Part shown: positions 43,316 through 52,157 of the stretch, one piece after another
Numbering within the stretch: the first letter of the stretch is position 1
Layout of the letters: each line of letters begins with the position of its first letter
DNA from: Methanomassiliicoccales archaeon
Lineage (GTDB): Archaea; Thermoplasmatota; Thermoplasmata; Methanomassiliicoccales; UBA472
Length of the DNA: 53,913 nt
NCBI GenBank assembly: GCA_026394395.1
Contig: JAPKYK010000005.1
Location: 129,500 to 183,412 of the forward strand
Direction: 5' to 3'
The notes under the pieces: model-generated
Database searches by the model: none
Seen by the model: the letters and a program-made list of their open reading frames with translations, nothing else
Told to the model about the DNA's origin: nothing
Program-made: the position numbers and the translations under genes

Positions 43316-44398
43316 TCAGGGGCAGCGGACCATACGGTACTGCGAATAACCGACCAGCACCTTCTGGTAGCCGCTCATCTTCCGGTCGATGTCAACGTCC
43401 CCCGAGTCCGAACGCAAACAGCTCGTTTCCCTCAGTTTGGCCGGGGTGGCGATCACCTGGACGTACTCCAGACCGATCGCCTCGATCACCTTGGCGGATA
43501 TTTGCTGGTTCCCCCGACCAAAGACAAAGCCCTGGCGCCCTATCGGGGTGATGATCAACGCCACCTTTTCCCCACGGACCAGGCGGAGCAGGTCGTCCTC
43601 GGAGGCGTCCGCCTGCAGCAGCTTTCCGTTCAGATAGACATCCACTCCGAGCAGGGTCTTGGGCTGCCCCATCCTATCGGCCACCGCCTTGGTCGTCGTC
43701 CCCGGGCCCAGGACGTACAGGGTTCCCGGCTCCATGTCCTCCACCACGAACTCGGCGATTACCGCCTTCTGCTCATCGTCCGAGGTACCGTAGGTAGCGC
43801 CTTTGGGAGGCTGCATGCTCCCGCCCTCTGGCACGCGCAGATAACCATACAGATGGGCCTTGAGCTCGCCTGCGCGGAAGGCTTCCTCGTCCACGTCCAT
43901 CACCTCCGCCAGGCGCGTCGGTGCCCCCTCGACGAATGAACGAACGGCGTCCCCGGCCTCCTCCGGGGTGTTGGCGAAGACCGCCGAATGCATCTTGACG
44001 CCGGACGGTACCCCGATAACCGGGACCTTCTCCCCCACCGAGTCCATTACATCGCGGGCCGTCCCGTCCCCCCCGCAGAAGACGATCAGTTCCACCTTCC
44101 GCTCCAGGAACTCGGTGCAGGCCTTCCGGGTGTCCTCCGGACCGGTCTCGCCCTCATTGGCGTGGACCACTTCGAACTCATACCCCAGTTCGGAAAGCAC
44201 CGCCGCCCCCATCTCCCCCGCGGCGGTGAGGAACCGCACCTCCCCGCCAACCCGGGACAAGGCGCGCAGCGCCCGGCCGCGGGCCACCGGAACGGCGCCT
44301 CGCCTCAAGGCCTCGCGGTACGCTCCGCCGTCCGTTCCCTTCAAGGCCACGCTGCCGCCCATGCCGGCCACGGGGTTGATGATTAATCCCACAAGCAC
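43316..44398 (-). CDS. ATP-NAD kinase-like protein (COG3199 type)
   Basis: 360 residues from a GTG start. GLIINPVAGMGGSVALKG and IVFCGGDGTARDV (the GGDG motif) define the NAD kinase/diacylglycerol kinase fold; IGVPSGVKMHSAVFA is typical of the archaeal COG3199 subgroup, and VLGPGTTTKAVADRMG follows. It may phosphorylate NAD or a related metabolite with ATP. The C-terminal extension (about 300-360) is specific to this subgroup. Same strand as the downstream DUF54 gene with a 44-bp gap. Confidence 0.87.
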   Translation of the reverse strand: MLVGLIINPVAGMGGSVALKGTDGGAYREALRRGAVPVARGRALRALSRVGGEVRFLTAAGEMGAAVLSELGYEFEVVHANEGETGPEDTRKACTEFLERKVELIVFCGGDGTARDVMDSVGEKVPVIGVPSGVKMHSAVFANTPEEAGDAVRSFVEGAPTRLAEVMDVDEEAFRAGELKAHLYGYLRVPEGGSMQPPKGATYGTSDDEQKAVIAEFVVEDMEPGTLYVLGPGTTTKAVADRMGQPKTLLGVDVYLNGKLLQADASEDDLLRLVRGEKVALIITPIGRQGFVFGRGNQQISAKVIEAIGLEYVQVIATPAKLRETSCLRSDSGDVDIDRKMSGYQKVLVGYSQYRMVRCP

Positions 44399-44519
44399 GC
44401 AAAGACAACGTATGAAGACGAAATAAGACCTTTGGATGTCAGTTCGTTAGAATTGATTCGGGGGTGGTACGGCGGCTGACATCCGCCGCACCTAGATCGT
44501 TTGGAAGCCGATAATCGGT

Positions 44520-45365
44520 TTACCGCATCAGTCCCAGCTCGCCAGTCGGGCGCAGGTCGACCTCGGCCGGCCCCTTGGCGGCCACAACCAGCTCGGGCAT
44601 GACGTACTGAGGCATCTTCGCCTCGGTCTTCTGTTCGTCCCCGTGCATATACTGGATGACCTCCTCGGTCAGAGCGCTCATGAAGGACATGCTGACCTGA
44701 GAGCAAAACGAGTCGATGATCTTGACCACGCTGTTGTCGATCACGGAGAAGGCCTTGTTCAGGGGCATCTCTTCCGCTATGTTCAGCAGCCGGTCGTTCT
44801 CCACCACCACGGTGGTCTTGGCTATCTTCCTGATCTTGGATATGCCCATCTGGGCCTTCTGCACCCTCTCCGTCTCGAAGGAGAAGGGGGTGATCGCTAT
44901 TACGAACGTGATGGAGTTCAGGTCCTTGGCCGCTTGGGCCACCACTGGAGCGGTCCCGGTCCCCGTCCCGCCGCCCATGCCAGCGATGACGAACACGATG
45001 TCCCGGTCCTTTATGGCCTCCTTGATGGCGTCCTTGGCGCACTCCGCGCAGTACTCCCCGACCTCGGGAAATCCATCGGCGCCCCGCCCCTCGGTCACGT
45101 CCTTGCCGATGAGCAGCTTCTTGTGCGCGTTGATCTTCTGCAGCGAGCGCTCGTCGGTGTTGATGGCGACCGTCTGCACGTTCTTCCTGCAGCTGCCGAA
45201 GATGTTGTTGACTATATTGTTGCCAGCACCCCCGCAGCCTACTACCGATATCTTAGGTTCGGTCAGGCCTCGGCTGAGCATCGAAACCATTTGCTCGGTC
45301 CTGATCGTTTGTTCCATTATCCCGGCTTCCATTTTTTTGGCCCCTTTTTTGTGCGCGGGGCGCAT
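44520..45365 (-). CDS. FtsZ-family GTPase lacking the C-terminal domain and T7 loop
   Basis: 281 residues. The GTPase domain is intact: VVGCGGAGNNIVNN, INTDERSL and the tubulin signature GGGTGTGTAP (about residue 133). Helix H7 follows (FSVIDNSVVKIIDSF), but after it the chain runs SFMSALTEEVIQYMH and a Pro-rich tail, and ends. The FtsZ C-terminal domain with the catalytic T7 loop (NxDxxD) that hydrolyses GTP of the neighbouring subunit is absent. Only 120 bp separate the stop from the next gene, with no C-terminal remnant in any frame. It is either a regulatory or polymer-capping FtsZ paralogue or a GTP switch. The gene follows a ribbon-helix-helix gene on the same strand. Confidence 0.85.
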   Translation of the reverse strand: MRPAHKKGAKKMEAGIMEQTIRTEQMVSMLSRGLTEPKISVVGCGGAGNNIVNNIFGSCRKNVQTVAINTDERSLQKINAHKKLLIGKDVTEGRGADGFPEVGEYCAECAKDAIKEAIKDRDIVFVIAGMGGGTGTGTAPVVAQAAKDLNSITFVIAITPFSFETERVQKAQMGISKIRKIAKTTVVVENDRLLNIAEEMPLNKAFSVIDNSVVKIIDSFCSQVSMSFMSALTEEVIQYMHGDEQKTEAKMPQYVMPELVVAAKGPAEVDLRPTGELGLMR

Positions 45366-45439
45366 GAGCGCCTCCGCTAAAGTAAGTTAGTGCATCCCAT
45401 CCCTGTGTGCTCTCGCCCAGAGCTATGTCCGCAGGTCCT

Positions 45440-45796
45440 TCACATCCTTGCCGCGATCTGCCTCTGCTTGATCAGTAGTTCGTCCTTGGCCTTTTGCAGG
45501 TTGTCCGCAGACACGAACTCCTTCCGGAGGCATTCCACGACTATGTCCTCCACCGAGTTGTAGTAGCCATCCTCTACCATCCCTTCCATCATGCTACGTA
45601 CGACCGGCGGAACCTTCACGACCATCTCGCCCTTGGAGCTTTCGACCCGCGTTCCACCATCCCTTTCTATGAATGTGCGAAGGGCGATCCTTGCGAGCTG
45701 CGACCGGTTCGAGATATCCGGGTGCCCTTCGATGAACTCATCGATGAGCTCCAGGTCCTCGCCCTCAAGGCGCAGCGATATCCTCTCTCCCTCCAT
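45440..45796 (-). CDS. Double ribbon-helix-helix protein (CdrS-like), upstream of the FtsZ homologue
   Basis: 118 residues with two RHH units: ISLRLEGEDLELIDEFIEGHPDISNRSQLARIALRTFI (about 5-45), then VVKVPPVVRSMMEGMVEDGYYNSVEDIVVECLRKEF (about 60-100). Two RHH units in one chain would form an intramolecular DNA-binding unit. In haloarchaea the RHH regulator CdrS controls ftsZ and other division genes, and here such a protein stands 75 bp upstream of an ftsZ homologue. AAGGAGA is 9 bp before the chosen ATG at 45796. Confidence 0.8.
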   Translation of the reverse strand: MEGERISLRLEGEDLELIDEFIEGHPDISNRSQLARIALRTFIERDGGTRVESSKGEMVVKVPPVVRSMMEGMVEDGYYNSVEDIVVECLRKEFVSADNLQKAKDELLIKQRQIAARM

Positions 45797-45982
45797 GGTC
45801 AATACTCTCCTTGGCAAGACTGAAAATTAGATTGTCATATAAACTATTTAAAATGTATGTCATTTGTCATATTTCGTCATACCAACGCAGCCAGCAATAA
45901 AAAAGAGGTAACAAATACAGGACATAAACGGCGTGAACGATGCTGTCATAAATAACCCTGGCCATATACTCATCGATAAACG

Positions 45983-46501
45983 ATGTCGAACTGCGCGAGC
46001 TGTGGAAAGGCCATCCTGGAGGACATGCGCTTCTGCCCCTATTGCGGCCAGCCTGTCGCTTCCGAGGAGTTGGAGCGCTTCGAACCGACCCATGGCGAGG
46101 TCATCAGCGCGATAGCTTCCCCGGCGCACATCGTAGGACACGAAGGCATTTTCGCACTGGCCTTCACCAAGGAGCGCTTGATATTCGCCCGCATCGAATC
46201 CCATCCGGGAGACAAGATCAAGGGAGAGCTGCTCCAGGCGGGGATCTTCTTGCCTGGTTCTAGCGGAACCTCGAACACCTCGCGCTTCTATGAGATGGAC
46301 CCGGACCAGGTGCTGCAGGAATCGCCTGGCAACTTCCACCTGAACACCGATGAGGTCGACTCGGTCAAACTGTCATACGACGAGGGCAGCTACGTCGTGG
46401 ACGTGCGCCATGGCGATGAGCGCACAAAGATTACCTTGCCCTACGACAAGTACTACCGCGACCTGCTCTTCCAGGCCTTCGAGGGCCGCATGTCCTGGTG
46501 A
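45983..46501 (+). CDS. Zinc-ribbon protein with PH-like/beta-rich C-terminal domain
   Basis: 172 residues. Residues 4-25 form a zinc ribbon (CASCGKAILEDMRFCPYCGQP); the rest is a beta-strand-rich domain with FALAFTKERLIFARIES, as in bacterial and archaeal PH-like proteins that sense membranes or ligands. Function unknown. Its stop is fused with the stop of the convergent HD gene as TGATCA. Confidence 0.75.
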   Translation: MSNCASCGKAILEDMRFCPYCGQPVASEELERFEPTHGEVISAIASPAHIVGHEGIFALAFTKERLIFARIESHPGDKIKGELLQAGIFLPGSSGTSNTSRFYEMDPDQVLQESPGNFHLNTDEVDSVKLSYDEGSYVVDVRHGDERTKITLPYDKYYRDLLFQAFEGRMSW

Positions 46502-47677
46502 TCAGATGTCCATGTGGTCCAGCTCCAACATAAGTTGGTAGAAGTCGATGCCCGACACCGTCCCGGATGCCTGATATATCTCCAGCAGACGCTGCTTCCC
46601 TGCCCTGAGCACTTTCGAACTGACACCGTACTTTATGGAGGAGTTGGCCTCGATGAAGGCCGCCAGGTTGTCGCACCCTTTCAGCATGGCCCCGTCCGCC
46701 GCCCAGGGGCGCTCGTCCTTGTTCTCCACATCCCGGTTCCGGTTGCGGAAGGGGTCCAGCACCAGACCTTCAAAGTCCTTGCGCCAGGTGGCCGGGAGCA
46801 GGGGCAGCAGGTTCTCCTCCACCTCCTGTTCCTCGTAATCGGCGATAAGCTCCTCCAGGCCGCCCACGGACTTCTTCACCGGGGTGATTATGTCCTTGGT
46901 CAATACTTCTGGCAGGTCGTGGAACAGGGCGGTGTAGAAGTTGTTCACCGTGCGCTTCGGATCGGCCGAGATGCGTAGCGAGCAAAGATAGGACATTATT
47001 GCGACCATGAGCATGTGCCCCAGGACCGAGGTCCGGGGGATGCGCGGAGCCCGGGCCCAGCGCTGCTGGTAGCGCAGCTGGCCACAGAACTCGATGAAGC
47101 CGTAGGACTTCTTGGCCAGCATGATGCGCTGCACTCCTATCAGATCGTAGTGGTCCTCGATCTGCATCTCGATGTTGTGCTTGGTCTCCTCGATCCCCAT
47201 CATGGTGGGGTTCGCCGCATAGATCAAACGGAACTCCCAATTGGTCGCCAGATAGTGCGCTGCCCGCAGCACCCTCCGTTCAATGCTCTCGTCCTTCTCT
47301 AGATGATAGGCTTTGAAGCGGGCTAGGAAGTCCGGGTCGATGTCCGGAACCTCGGATATCAGCTCGCGGAAGACGTACTCGTTGAGCTCCTTGCCCTTCT
47401 CCTTCTGCATGCGATGATATACTGGAGGTTTCAGGTCCGTCAGGAAGATGCGGTGCAGGAACTCGAATATGCCGCCCTCGATTATCTTGGTCCAATCGAT
47501 GCTCCGCCCCTTCTCCGTCTCCTCGAACCTGGCCAGTACGTAAGCGATGACCATCTTGTGCGATTGCTTGTCCAATTCCGTCAGTTCCACGGGGCGGATG
47601 TGGTCGTTCCACCGCTGCATGTTGGCGGCCTCGAAGAACTTGTAGATCAGTTTAGCATTCATTGGTCCTTGGGACAT
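46502..47677 (-). CDS. HD-domain phosphohydrolase
   Basis: 391 residues. The HD pair lies in NFYTALFHDLPEVLTKDIITPVKKS, and the first metal ligand His in TSVLGHMLMVAIMS, as in YfbR-like 5'-nucleotidase/HD proteins. A longer N-terminal part (1-180) is specific to this archaeal subfamily, as is the C-terminal DPFRNRNRDVENKDERPWAADGAMLKGCDNLAAFIEA. It is expected to hydrolyse nucleotide phosphates. Start at the first Met; M6 is an alternative. Confidence 0.85.
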   Translation of the reverse strand: MSQGPMNAKLIYKFFEAANMQRWNDHIRPVELTELDKQSHKMVIAYVLARFEETEKGRSIDWTKIIEGGIFEFLHRIFLTDLKPPVYHRMQKEKGKELNEYVFRELISEVPDIDPDFLARFKAYHLEKDESIERRVLRAAHYLATNWEFRLIYAANPTMMGIEETKHNIEMQIEDHYDLIGVQRIMLAKKSYGFIEFCGQLRYQQRWARAPRIPRTSVLGHMLMVAIMSYLCSLRISADPKRTVNNFYTALFHDLPEVLTKDIITPVKKSVGGLEELIADYEEQEVEENLLPLLPATWRKDFEGLVLDPFRNRNRDVENKDERPWAADGAMLKGCDNLAAFIEANSSIKYGVSSKVLRAGKQRLLEIYQASGTVSGIDFYQLMLELDHMDI

Positions 47678-47806
47678 GGCGCTCCTCTGAGAATATGGCG
47701 GGAATGGAGTTAAGAGTTCGCAAAAAATAAAGGGACAATTAAAGCAACTTATCGCCTTCCGCCCCTTCTCCGATACTTACATCTCTTTTTTAGAGCAAGC
47801 TTTTTC

Positions 47807-48124
47807 ATGTCCATTCACATCTTTCAGGTTGTGAACGGGCCCGGATCTGACGAACGGATGCGCCACCTCTACCAGGCGAACAGGAAGAACATCATAAAGC
47901 TGTCACGCACCAAGAACAAAGGTGGTAAGGCCGCTACGCAGGTCGATGTCATGCTGGAGACCGGGGAGATACTGCTGAGCGTGAACATCCGTCCCTCCAA
48001 GGTTATCTTCACCGAGGACAAGAGCTACCTGACCTTCTTCGTCCGCCACGACCCAAAGCTGTCGGAGCAAGAGTTAGATGCCCTTTTCGAAAAAGCCCTG
48101 GCCGAAAATGGACCGAGGCCTTGA
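47807..48124 (+). CDS. Conserved small protein, unknown
   Basis: 105 residues, alpha/beta, no Cys. MSIHIFQVVNGPGSDERMRHLY, then KVIFTEDKSYLTFFVRHDPKLSEQELDALFEKAL. No domain recognised. The first methionine is the likely start; a T-rich TATA-like region lies upstream. The fold could be that of a small RNA- or nucleotide-binding protein, but this is only a guess. Confidence 0.6.
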   Translation: MSIHIFQVVNGPGSDERMRHLYQANRKNIIKLSRTKNKGGKAATQVDVMLETGEILLSVNIRPSKVIFTEDKSYLTFFVRHDPKLSEQELDALFEKALAENGPRP

Positions 48125-48187
48125 CCATCGTTATTAATTCTTGAGTAGCAAAAAAGGTTTATCGGGCTTGTACCCTTTCTCTTTAGA

Positions 48188-49048
48188 TTGAAAAAGGAAC
48201 AAGTTGCCAAGCTGACGGTGGCTGGCGGGCTGTTGATATTCGCCATCAAGCTGATAGCCTATCTGATATCAGGCTCGGTGGCCTTGCTTTCGGATGCGCT
48301 GGAATCCATAGTCAACATCGTGGCCTCGGTCATGATGCTGGTCTGCGTGAACATCGCCATGATGCCGGCCGACGCGGACCACAAGTACGGTCATCAGCGT
48401 GCCGAGAACATATCCTGCCTGGTCGAAGGCATTCTCATTATCATCGCCGCCCTGCTCATCATCCTGGCCAGCGTTGGGCGCCTGTTTCATCCGGTCCCGT
48501 TCACCTCCATAGACCTGGCCCTGGTCGTCTCCCTGACCGCCACGGCCCTGAACGGGGGGCTCTCGTACATCCTTTCCCGTTCCTCGCGGGAGAACGGCTC
48601 CATTGCCCTAGAGGGGGATGCCAAGCACCTACTTTCTGACGTCATATCGTCCATAGGCATCGTCATCGGCCTGTTCCTGGCCAAGATCACCGGCTGGTAT
48701 ATCCTGGACCCCATCCTCGCTCTGATCGTCGCCGCTCTGCTGGTGCGCATGGCCATCTCCGTGCTGAAAAAGACCACCAGCGACCTGATGGACCACAGCC
48801 TCCCGGAGATCGAGGTCATCATCGAGGACGTGCTGAAAAAACAACAGGGTTTCCTGCAATACCACGACCTGAAGACCCGCCACGTCGGCGATTGCGTCTA
48901 CGCGGAAATGCACATATGCGTTCACGCGGATAGCACGGTAGCCGAGGCCCACGATCTCACGGAGAGGATCGAGGAGGCCCTGCGTGAAAAGGTGCCGAGC
49001 ATCGTGGTCAGCATCCACATGGAAACGGAAAGGCAGATCGAGGGCTAA
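48188..49048 (+). CDS. Cation diffusion facilitator family transporter
   Basis: 286 residues from a TTG start. Six membrane segments; the metal site residues are seen in LLSDALESIVN (HxxxD-equivalent in TM2 is replaced by SDALE) and LLSDVISSIG (TM5), with the HKYGHQRAENIS loop typical of the family. The cytoplasmic C-terminal domain (VGDCVYAEMHICVHADSTVAEAHDLTERIEE) is the usual CDF dimerisation domain. It exports divalent metals such as Zn, Fe or Mn. TM2 carries S-D in place of H-D, which affects metal selectivity. Stop fused as TAATCA with that of the convergent aminotransferase. Confidence 0.92.
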   Translation: MKKEQVAKLTVAGGLLIFAIKLIAYLISGSVALLSDALESIVNIVASVMMLVCVNIAMMPADADHKYGHQRAENISCLVEGILIIIAALLIILASVGRLFHPVPFTSIDLALVVSLTATALNGGLSYILSRSSRENGSIALEGDAKHLLSDVISSIGIVIGLFLAKITGWYILDPILALIVAALLVRMAISVLKKTTSDLMDHSLPEIEVIIEDVLKKQQGFLQYHDLKTRHVGDCVYAEMHICVHADSTVAEAHDLTERIEEALREKVPSIVVSIHMETERQIEG

Positions 49049-50206
49049 TCACCATTTCAGACGTGACAACCGGTCGCAGGCGGCCTTCAGGACGTCATCC
49101 TTCTTGGCGAAGCAGAACCTGACCAGGTCCTCCCCGCCCTCGTGATAGAAGGCGGAACCGGGAACGCTGGCCACCCCGCATTCCTTCAGGATTTGCAAGG
49201 CCTTTTCCTTGGAATCCCGTCCCGGAACGGAGCTGACGTCCGCCAGTACGTAATAGGAGCCCTGGGGCACGTGTGGGTACAGTCCGCCGTCGCGCAGGCC
49301 GCGCACCATCGTCTCTCGCTTGGCCTGGTACTGTTGACAGAGCCGCCGGTAGAACTCGCTCGATAGCCGGTCGATGCCCTTGGCCACGCCCACCTGCAAC
49401 GGTGCCGGGGCGCACACGTACACCAGGTCGTTCATGTAACCGATCATGCGGGCCCATTTTCGGTCGCAGACGGCGTAACCGATGCGCCACCCGGTGATGC
49501 TGAACGTCTTCGAATAGCCGGAGATGACCACCACGCGGTCCCGGCTGTCGGCGAAGGAAAGGGGCGAGACGTGCTGGCGGTCGTCGTACACGAAGTACTC
49601 GTAGATCTCGTCGGAAAAGATAAAGAGGTCATGGTCCACGGCCAGGTCCGCGAGCGCCTTCAGCTCGTCGCGCCTGAACACCTTGCCCGAGGGGTTGGAG
49701 GGCGTGTTTACCACGATGGCCTTGGTCCGGGGTCCGATATGGTCCTTGATCGCTTCCAGGTCCAGCTCCCAATCCGGCGGATACGTGCTGACGAACACCG
49801 GCACCGCTTCCATGGCCAACAGCGTGTTCACATGATAGCCGTAGTACGGCTCGAGCACGATGACCTCGTCCCCGGGGTCCAGCAAGGCCATGCAGGTGCA
49901 GTAGAAAGCGCCAGTAGCTCCGGCTGAGCATACCACCTCGCCTTCCGGGTCAACGTCCAGGCGGTTGAACTCCTTGAACTTCTTCGAGATGGCCTGCCTC
50001 AATATCGGCAGCCCGTCGTACCGGGTGTAGGCGTTGATGCCGTCCAGCGCCGCCTGGTACGCCCCCTCGATGACCTCTGACGGGGTATCGGTGTCGCAGA
50101 CCCCCTGGGCCAGGTTTATTCCTCCTACCCGGATGCATTCCAAGGTCATGTTCCTTATCTCGGACTGCACGATGAGCTGCGAACGTTGGCTGAAGTCACT
50201 TTTCAT
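49049..50206 (-). CDS. PLP-dependent class I/II aminotransferase
   Basis: 385 residues. Fold type I motifs: GVCDTDTPSEVIEGAY, TRYDGLPILRQAI, SAGATGAFYCTC, NTPSNPSGKVF, FSDEIYEYFVYDD and the PLP-lysine in VISGYSKTFSITGWRIGYAV; the C-terminal Arg lies in LVRFCFAKK. It is in the aspartate/aromatic or kynurenine aminotransferase group (class I, subgroup I-gamma); the exact substrate is uncertain. The start at 50206 is the first Met. Confidence 0.95.
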   Translation of the reverse strand: MKSDFSQRSQLIVQSEIRNMTLECIRVGGINLAQGVCDTDTPSEVIEGAYQAALDGINAYTRYDGLPILRQAISKKFKEFNRLDVDPEGEVVCSAGATGAFYCTCMALLDPGDEVIVLEPYYGYHVNTLLAMEAVPVFVSTYPPDWELDLEAIKDHIGPRTKAIVVNTPSNPSGKVFRRDELKALADLAVDHDLFIFSDEIYEYFVYDDRQHVSPLSFADSRDRVVVISGYSKTFSITGWRIGYAVCDRKWARMIGYMNDLVYVCAPAPLQVGVAKGIDRLSSEFYRRLCQQYQAKRETMVRGLRDGGLYPHVPQGSYYVLADVSSVPGRDSKEKALQILKECGVASVPGSAFYHEGGEDLVRFCFAKKDDVLKAACDRLSRLKW

Positions 50207-50288
50207 GGTCTCTGGAACTGCAAGGGGTCCGCGGAATTAAAATGGTATCTGGGCCTCCGATGCCACCGCCGTACGCTCCTACCCGATA

Positions 50289-50753
50289 ATGGGATTGCTG
50301 CAAAGACTAATGATGTTGGAGCGCGTTGAACAACTGTCACGCTCTGTTTGTGGACGTGTGGATGATATTATGGAAATGGAAAACTTAGAGATTCCGGTCA
50401 CGGACGACGTTGGCAACAGGAAATTGACTCTGAAGGTCCTGCAAGGACTTTACTCGGACATGCTTAACGAATACGAGAGGCAGATCGACGAGGTGGCCGC
50501 TCTGGGTCGGGTCTCCCGGAACACCCTATACAACCCAGCGGTCCTGCACGAGATAGAGAGCATGGCCTACCGGAGGAAGTTCGAGGAGCTGTTGTCGGCC
50601 GTGTGGATCGCCCAATCCCAGCTGGGAGACATCATCGCTCTGCAACGGACCGTATGCGTCCTCAAGCGCTCCATGTCCGAAGAGGACATAGTCTCCACGG
50701 AAAAGGTGGAAAGGGACATAGACCACCAAGCGCTGCCTTACGAAACGATATGA
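50289..50753 (+). CDS. Helical protein of unknown function
   Basis: 154 residues, predicted almost entirely helical (LQRLMMLERVEQLSRSVCGRV, LQGLYSDMLNEYERQIDEVAAL, then FEELLSAVWIAQSQLGDIIALQRT). No motif recognised and no signal peptide. It could be a scaffold or coiled-coil-like factor. Start is the first Met, 8 bp after a short AT-rich stretch; internal Mets at residues 8 and 9 are alternatives. Confidence 0.65.
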   Translation: MGLLQRLMMLERVEQLSRSVCGRVDDIMEMENLEIPVTDDVGNRKLTLKVLQGLYSDMLNEYERQIDEVAALGRVSRNTLYNPAVLHEIESMAYRRKFEELLSAVWIAQSQLGDIIALQRTVCVLKRSMSEEDIVSTEKVERDIDHQALPYETI

Positions 50754-50847
50754 TCTCAGCTAACCAATTCCCGGCCTGACAAGGCCGGATGTATACTTTT
50801 CAACATCTCCCCATTAAACATATTAGGCCTTTCTTCCCTATCACAAC

Positions 50848-51309
50848 ATGATTAACATGGAGGGCATCGAGATCATTACGACGAAAAAGATAACGGCCAT
50901 AGCCATCAGGGAGACGGTGAAGGTCGGTGAGATGCCTCAGGCCATGGGGCTCATGTTCTTAGAGCTCGGTCCGCTTTTGGGGAAAGCGGTCCGCTGTGTC
51001 GGGCCACCGTTCGCATTGTACCATTCGTGGTCTGGTGAAGAGATGGACATGGACGTCGGTTTCCCGGTGGCCGGAAAGGGCGTGACGAAAGGAAGGGTGC
51101 GTCCCATCGAGCTCCCTGCGGTCAAGGCTGCGGTGGCCATGCATGTAGGGCCGTACGAAACCATATCCGACACCTACAACAAGATGATGGTGTGGATGGA
51201 GGAGAAGGGCTACAAGCCATTGGACTTCATGTGGGAAGAGTACCTGAACGGCCCGCAGGACACCCCGCCTGAAAAACTGATGACCCGGCTGATATGGCCT
51301 GTTAGGTAG
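50848..51309 (+). CDS. GyrI-like/AraC effector-binding domain protein
   Basis: 153 residues consisting of one GyrI-like (SHS2) domain: EIITTKKITAIAIRETV, then MGLMFLELGPLL, HSWSGEEMDMDVGFPV and the C-terminal MMVWMEEKGYKPLDFMWEEYLNGPQDTPPEKLMTRLIWPV. These stand-alone domains bind small hydrophobic or cationic ligands; some act as hydrolases of cyclopropanated compounds. The Glu in the WEEYL segment is the usual ligand contact. A TATA box about 30 bp upstream fits a leaderless start at 50848. Confidence 0.88.
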   Translation: MINMEGIEIITTKKITAIAIRETVKVGEMPQAMGLMFLELGPLLGKAVRCVGPPFALYHSWSGEEMDMDVGFPVAGKGVTKGRVRPIELPAVKAAVAMHVGPYETISDTYNKMMVWMEEKGYKPLDFMWEEYLNGPQDTPPEKLMTRLIWPVR

Positions 51310-51414
51310 GGCCTATTAAGAACGAATGCCCAGAAGAGCATTTGTTGTCCAATATAGTGAAATCGATGAGGCCGATATGATTTTAAAGATGACGGGTCTG
51401 GCATGTAAAAAGGA

Positions 51415-51627
51415 TCACCGGTCAAAGATCACGCCATCGATCAAGCGGCGGCTCTTGATCACCGTACCGCACTTTGGGCAAAGAAGGTTGGAACGGGTCA
51501 CCTTCGCATCCTTCAGGTTGTTGATGAGCACATAATCGTAGAAAAGAAGGTTCCCCGGTTTATCGACCAGTTCCTCATCCTTCCCTTCCCAATCACAATT
51601 GTAACATTTTACCACAGGTCTCACCAT
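51415..51627 (-). CDS. Zinc-ribbon protein, unknown
   Basis: 70 residues from Met 51627; the frame is open back to 51783 and the longer form (122 residues) cannot be excluded. Two CxxC pairs frame a ribbon: VVKCYNCDWEGKDEE and LLCPKCGTVIKSRRL, which probably bind zinc. A hydrophobic middle (LLFYDYVLINNLKD) connects them. The upstream extension contains more Cys but has a composition unlike the core. AGGAA lies 11 bp before the chosen ATG. Function unknown. Confidence 0.6.
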   Translation of the reverse strand: MVRPVVKCYNCDWEGKDEELVDKPGNLLFYDYVLINNLKDAKVTRSNLLCPKCGTVIKSRRLIDGVIFDR

Positions 51628-51876
51628 GTGCCATATGTTCCTATGGCCATATCCGCCCATGCCAAGGAACGGACGTTCGCAGAGAGCATCTGGAGGTTGC
51701 TCACAGGATGCTCCAAGTATGTACCATTTGTCATCCGTTCTCTTGATGGATCGTTCTTTTTCATATGTTAAACGAAGGATCAAAGGACCGTACCTGATCG
51801 CATCGATTCAAACTTGATGTCCCACTCATAAAACAACCTAAAAACGGAAAAAATTGGGGTGAGTCAGTGAAATGGA

Positions 51877-51951
51877 TGGGCCCAAGGTGATTCGAACACC
51901 TGACCTCCCGGTTATCAGCCGGGCGCTCCAACCAGGCTAAGCTATGGGCCC
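51877..51951 (-). tRNA. tRNA-Ile(GAT)
   Basis: On the minus strand: acceptor GGGCCCA/TGGGCCC, D arm, anticodon arm CCCGG-CTGATAA-CCGGG giving GAT, T arm AGGTG-TTCGAAT-CACCT, discriminator A. CCA is not encoded, unlike the two tRNA-Leu genes. A TATA box (GGTTTAAAATC, near 51981 on the minus strand) lies about 30 bp upstream. Confidence 0.97.
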
Positions 51952-52157
51952 AAGTGGATTGGCGAATGCGGAGTTCGATTTTAAACCTTTCCATGGTCCT
52001 GGCGTGCCAAAAGGGTTGACAGCATGTTTTTCAGCATCGTCAGAAGACAGTTGACCAGGAATTGTTAATGAAAATTAGAAGAAGTATGACCAGTCTGCAG
52101 TGTTTGGCCGCAGCTGGGGCGTTTAAACCTTTTGGGTCCTGTATTTCAGGCGGGCGT

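Noticed and set aside
44383-44520. A frameshifted FtsZ C-terminal domain downstream of the truncated ftsZ
   Set aside because: Only 120 bp are available before the next gene and no frame encodes an NxDxxD T7 loop or C-terminal strands.
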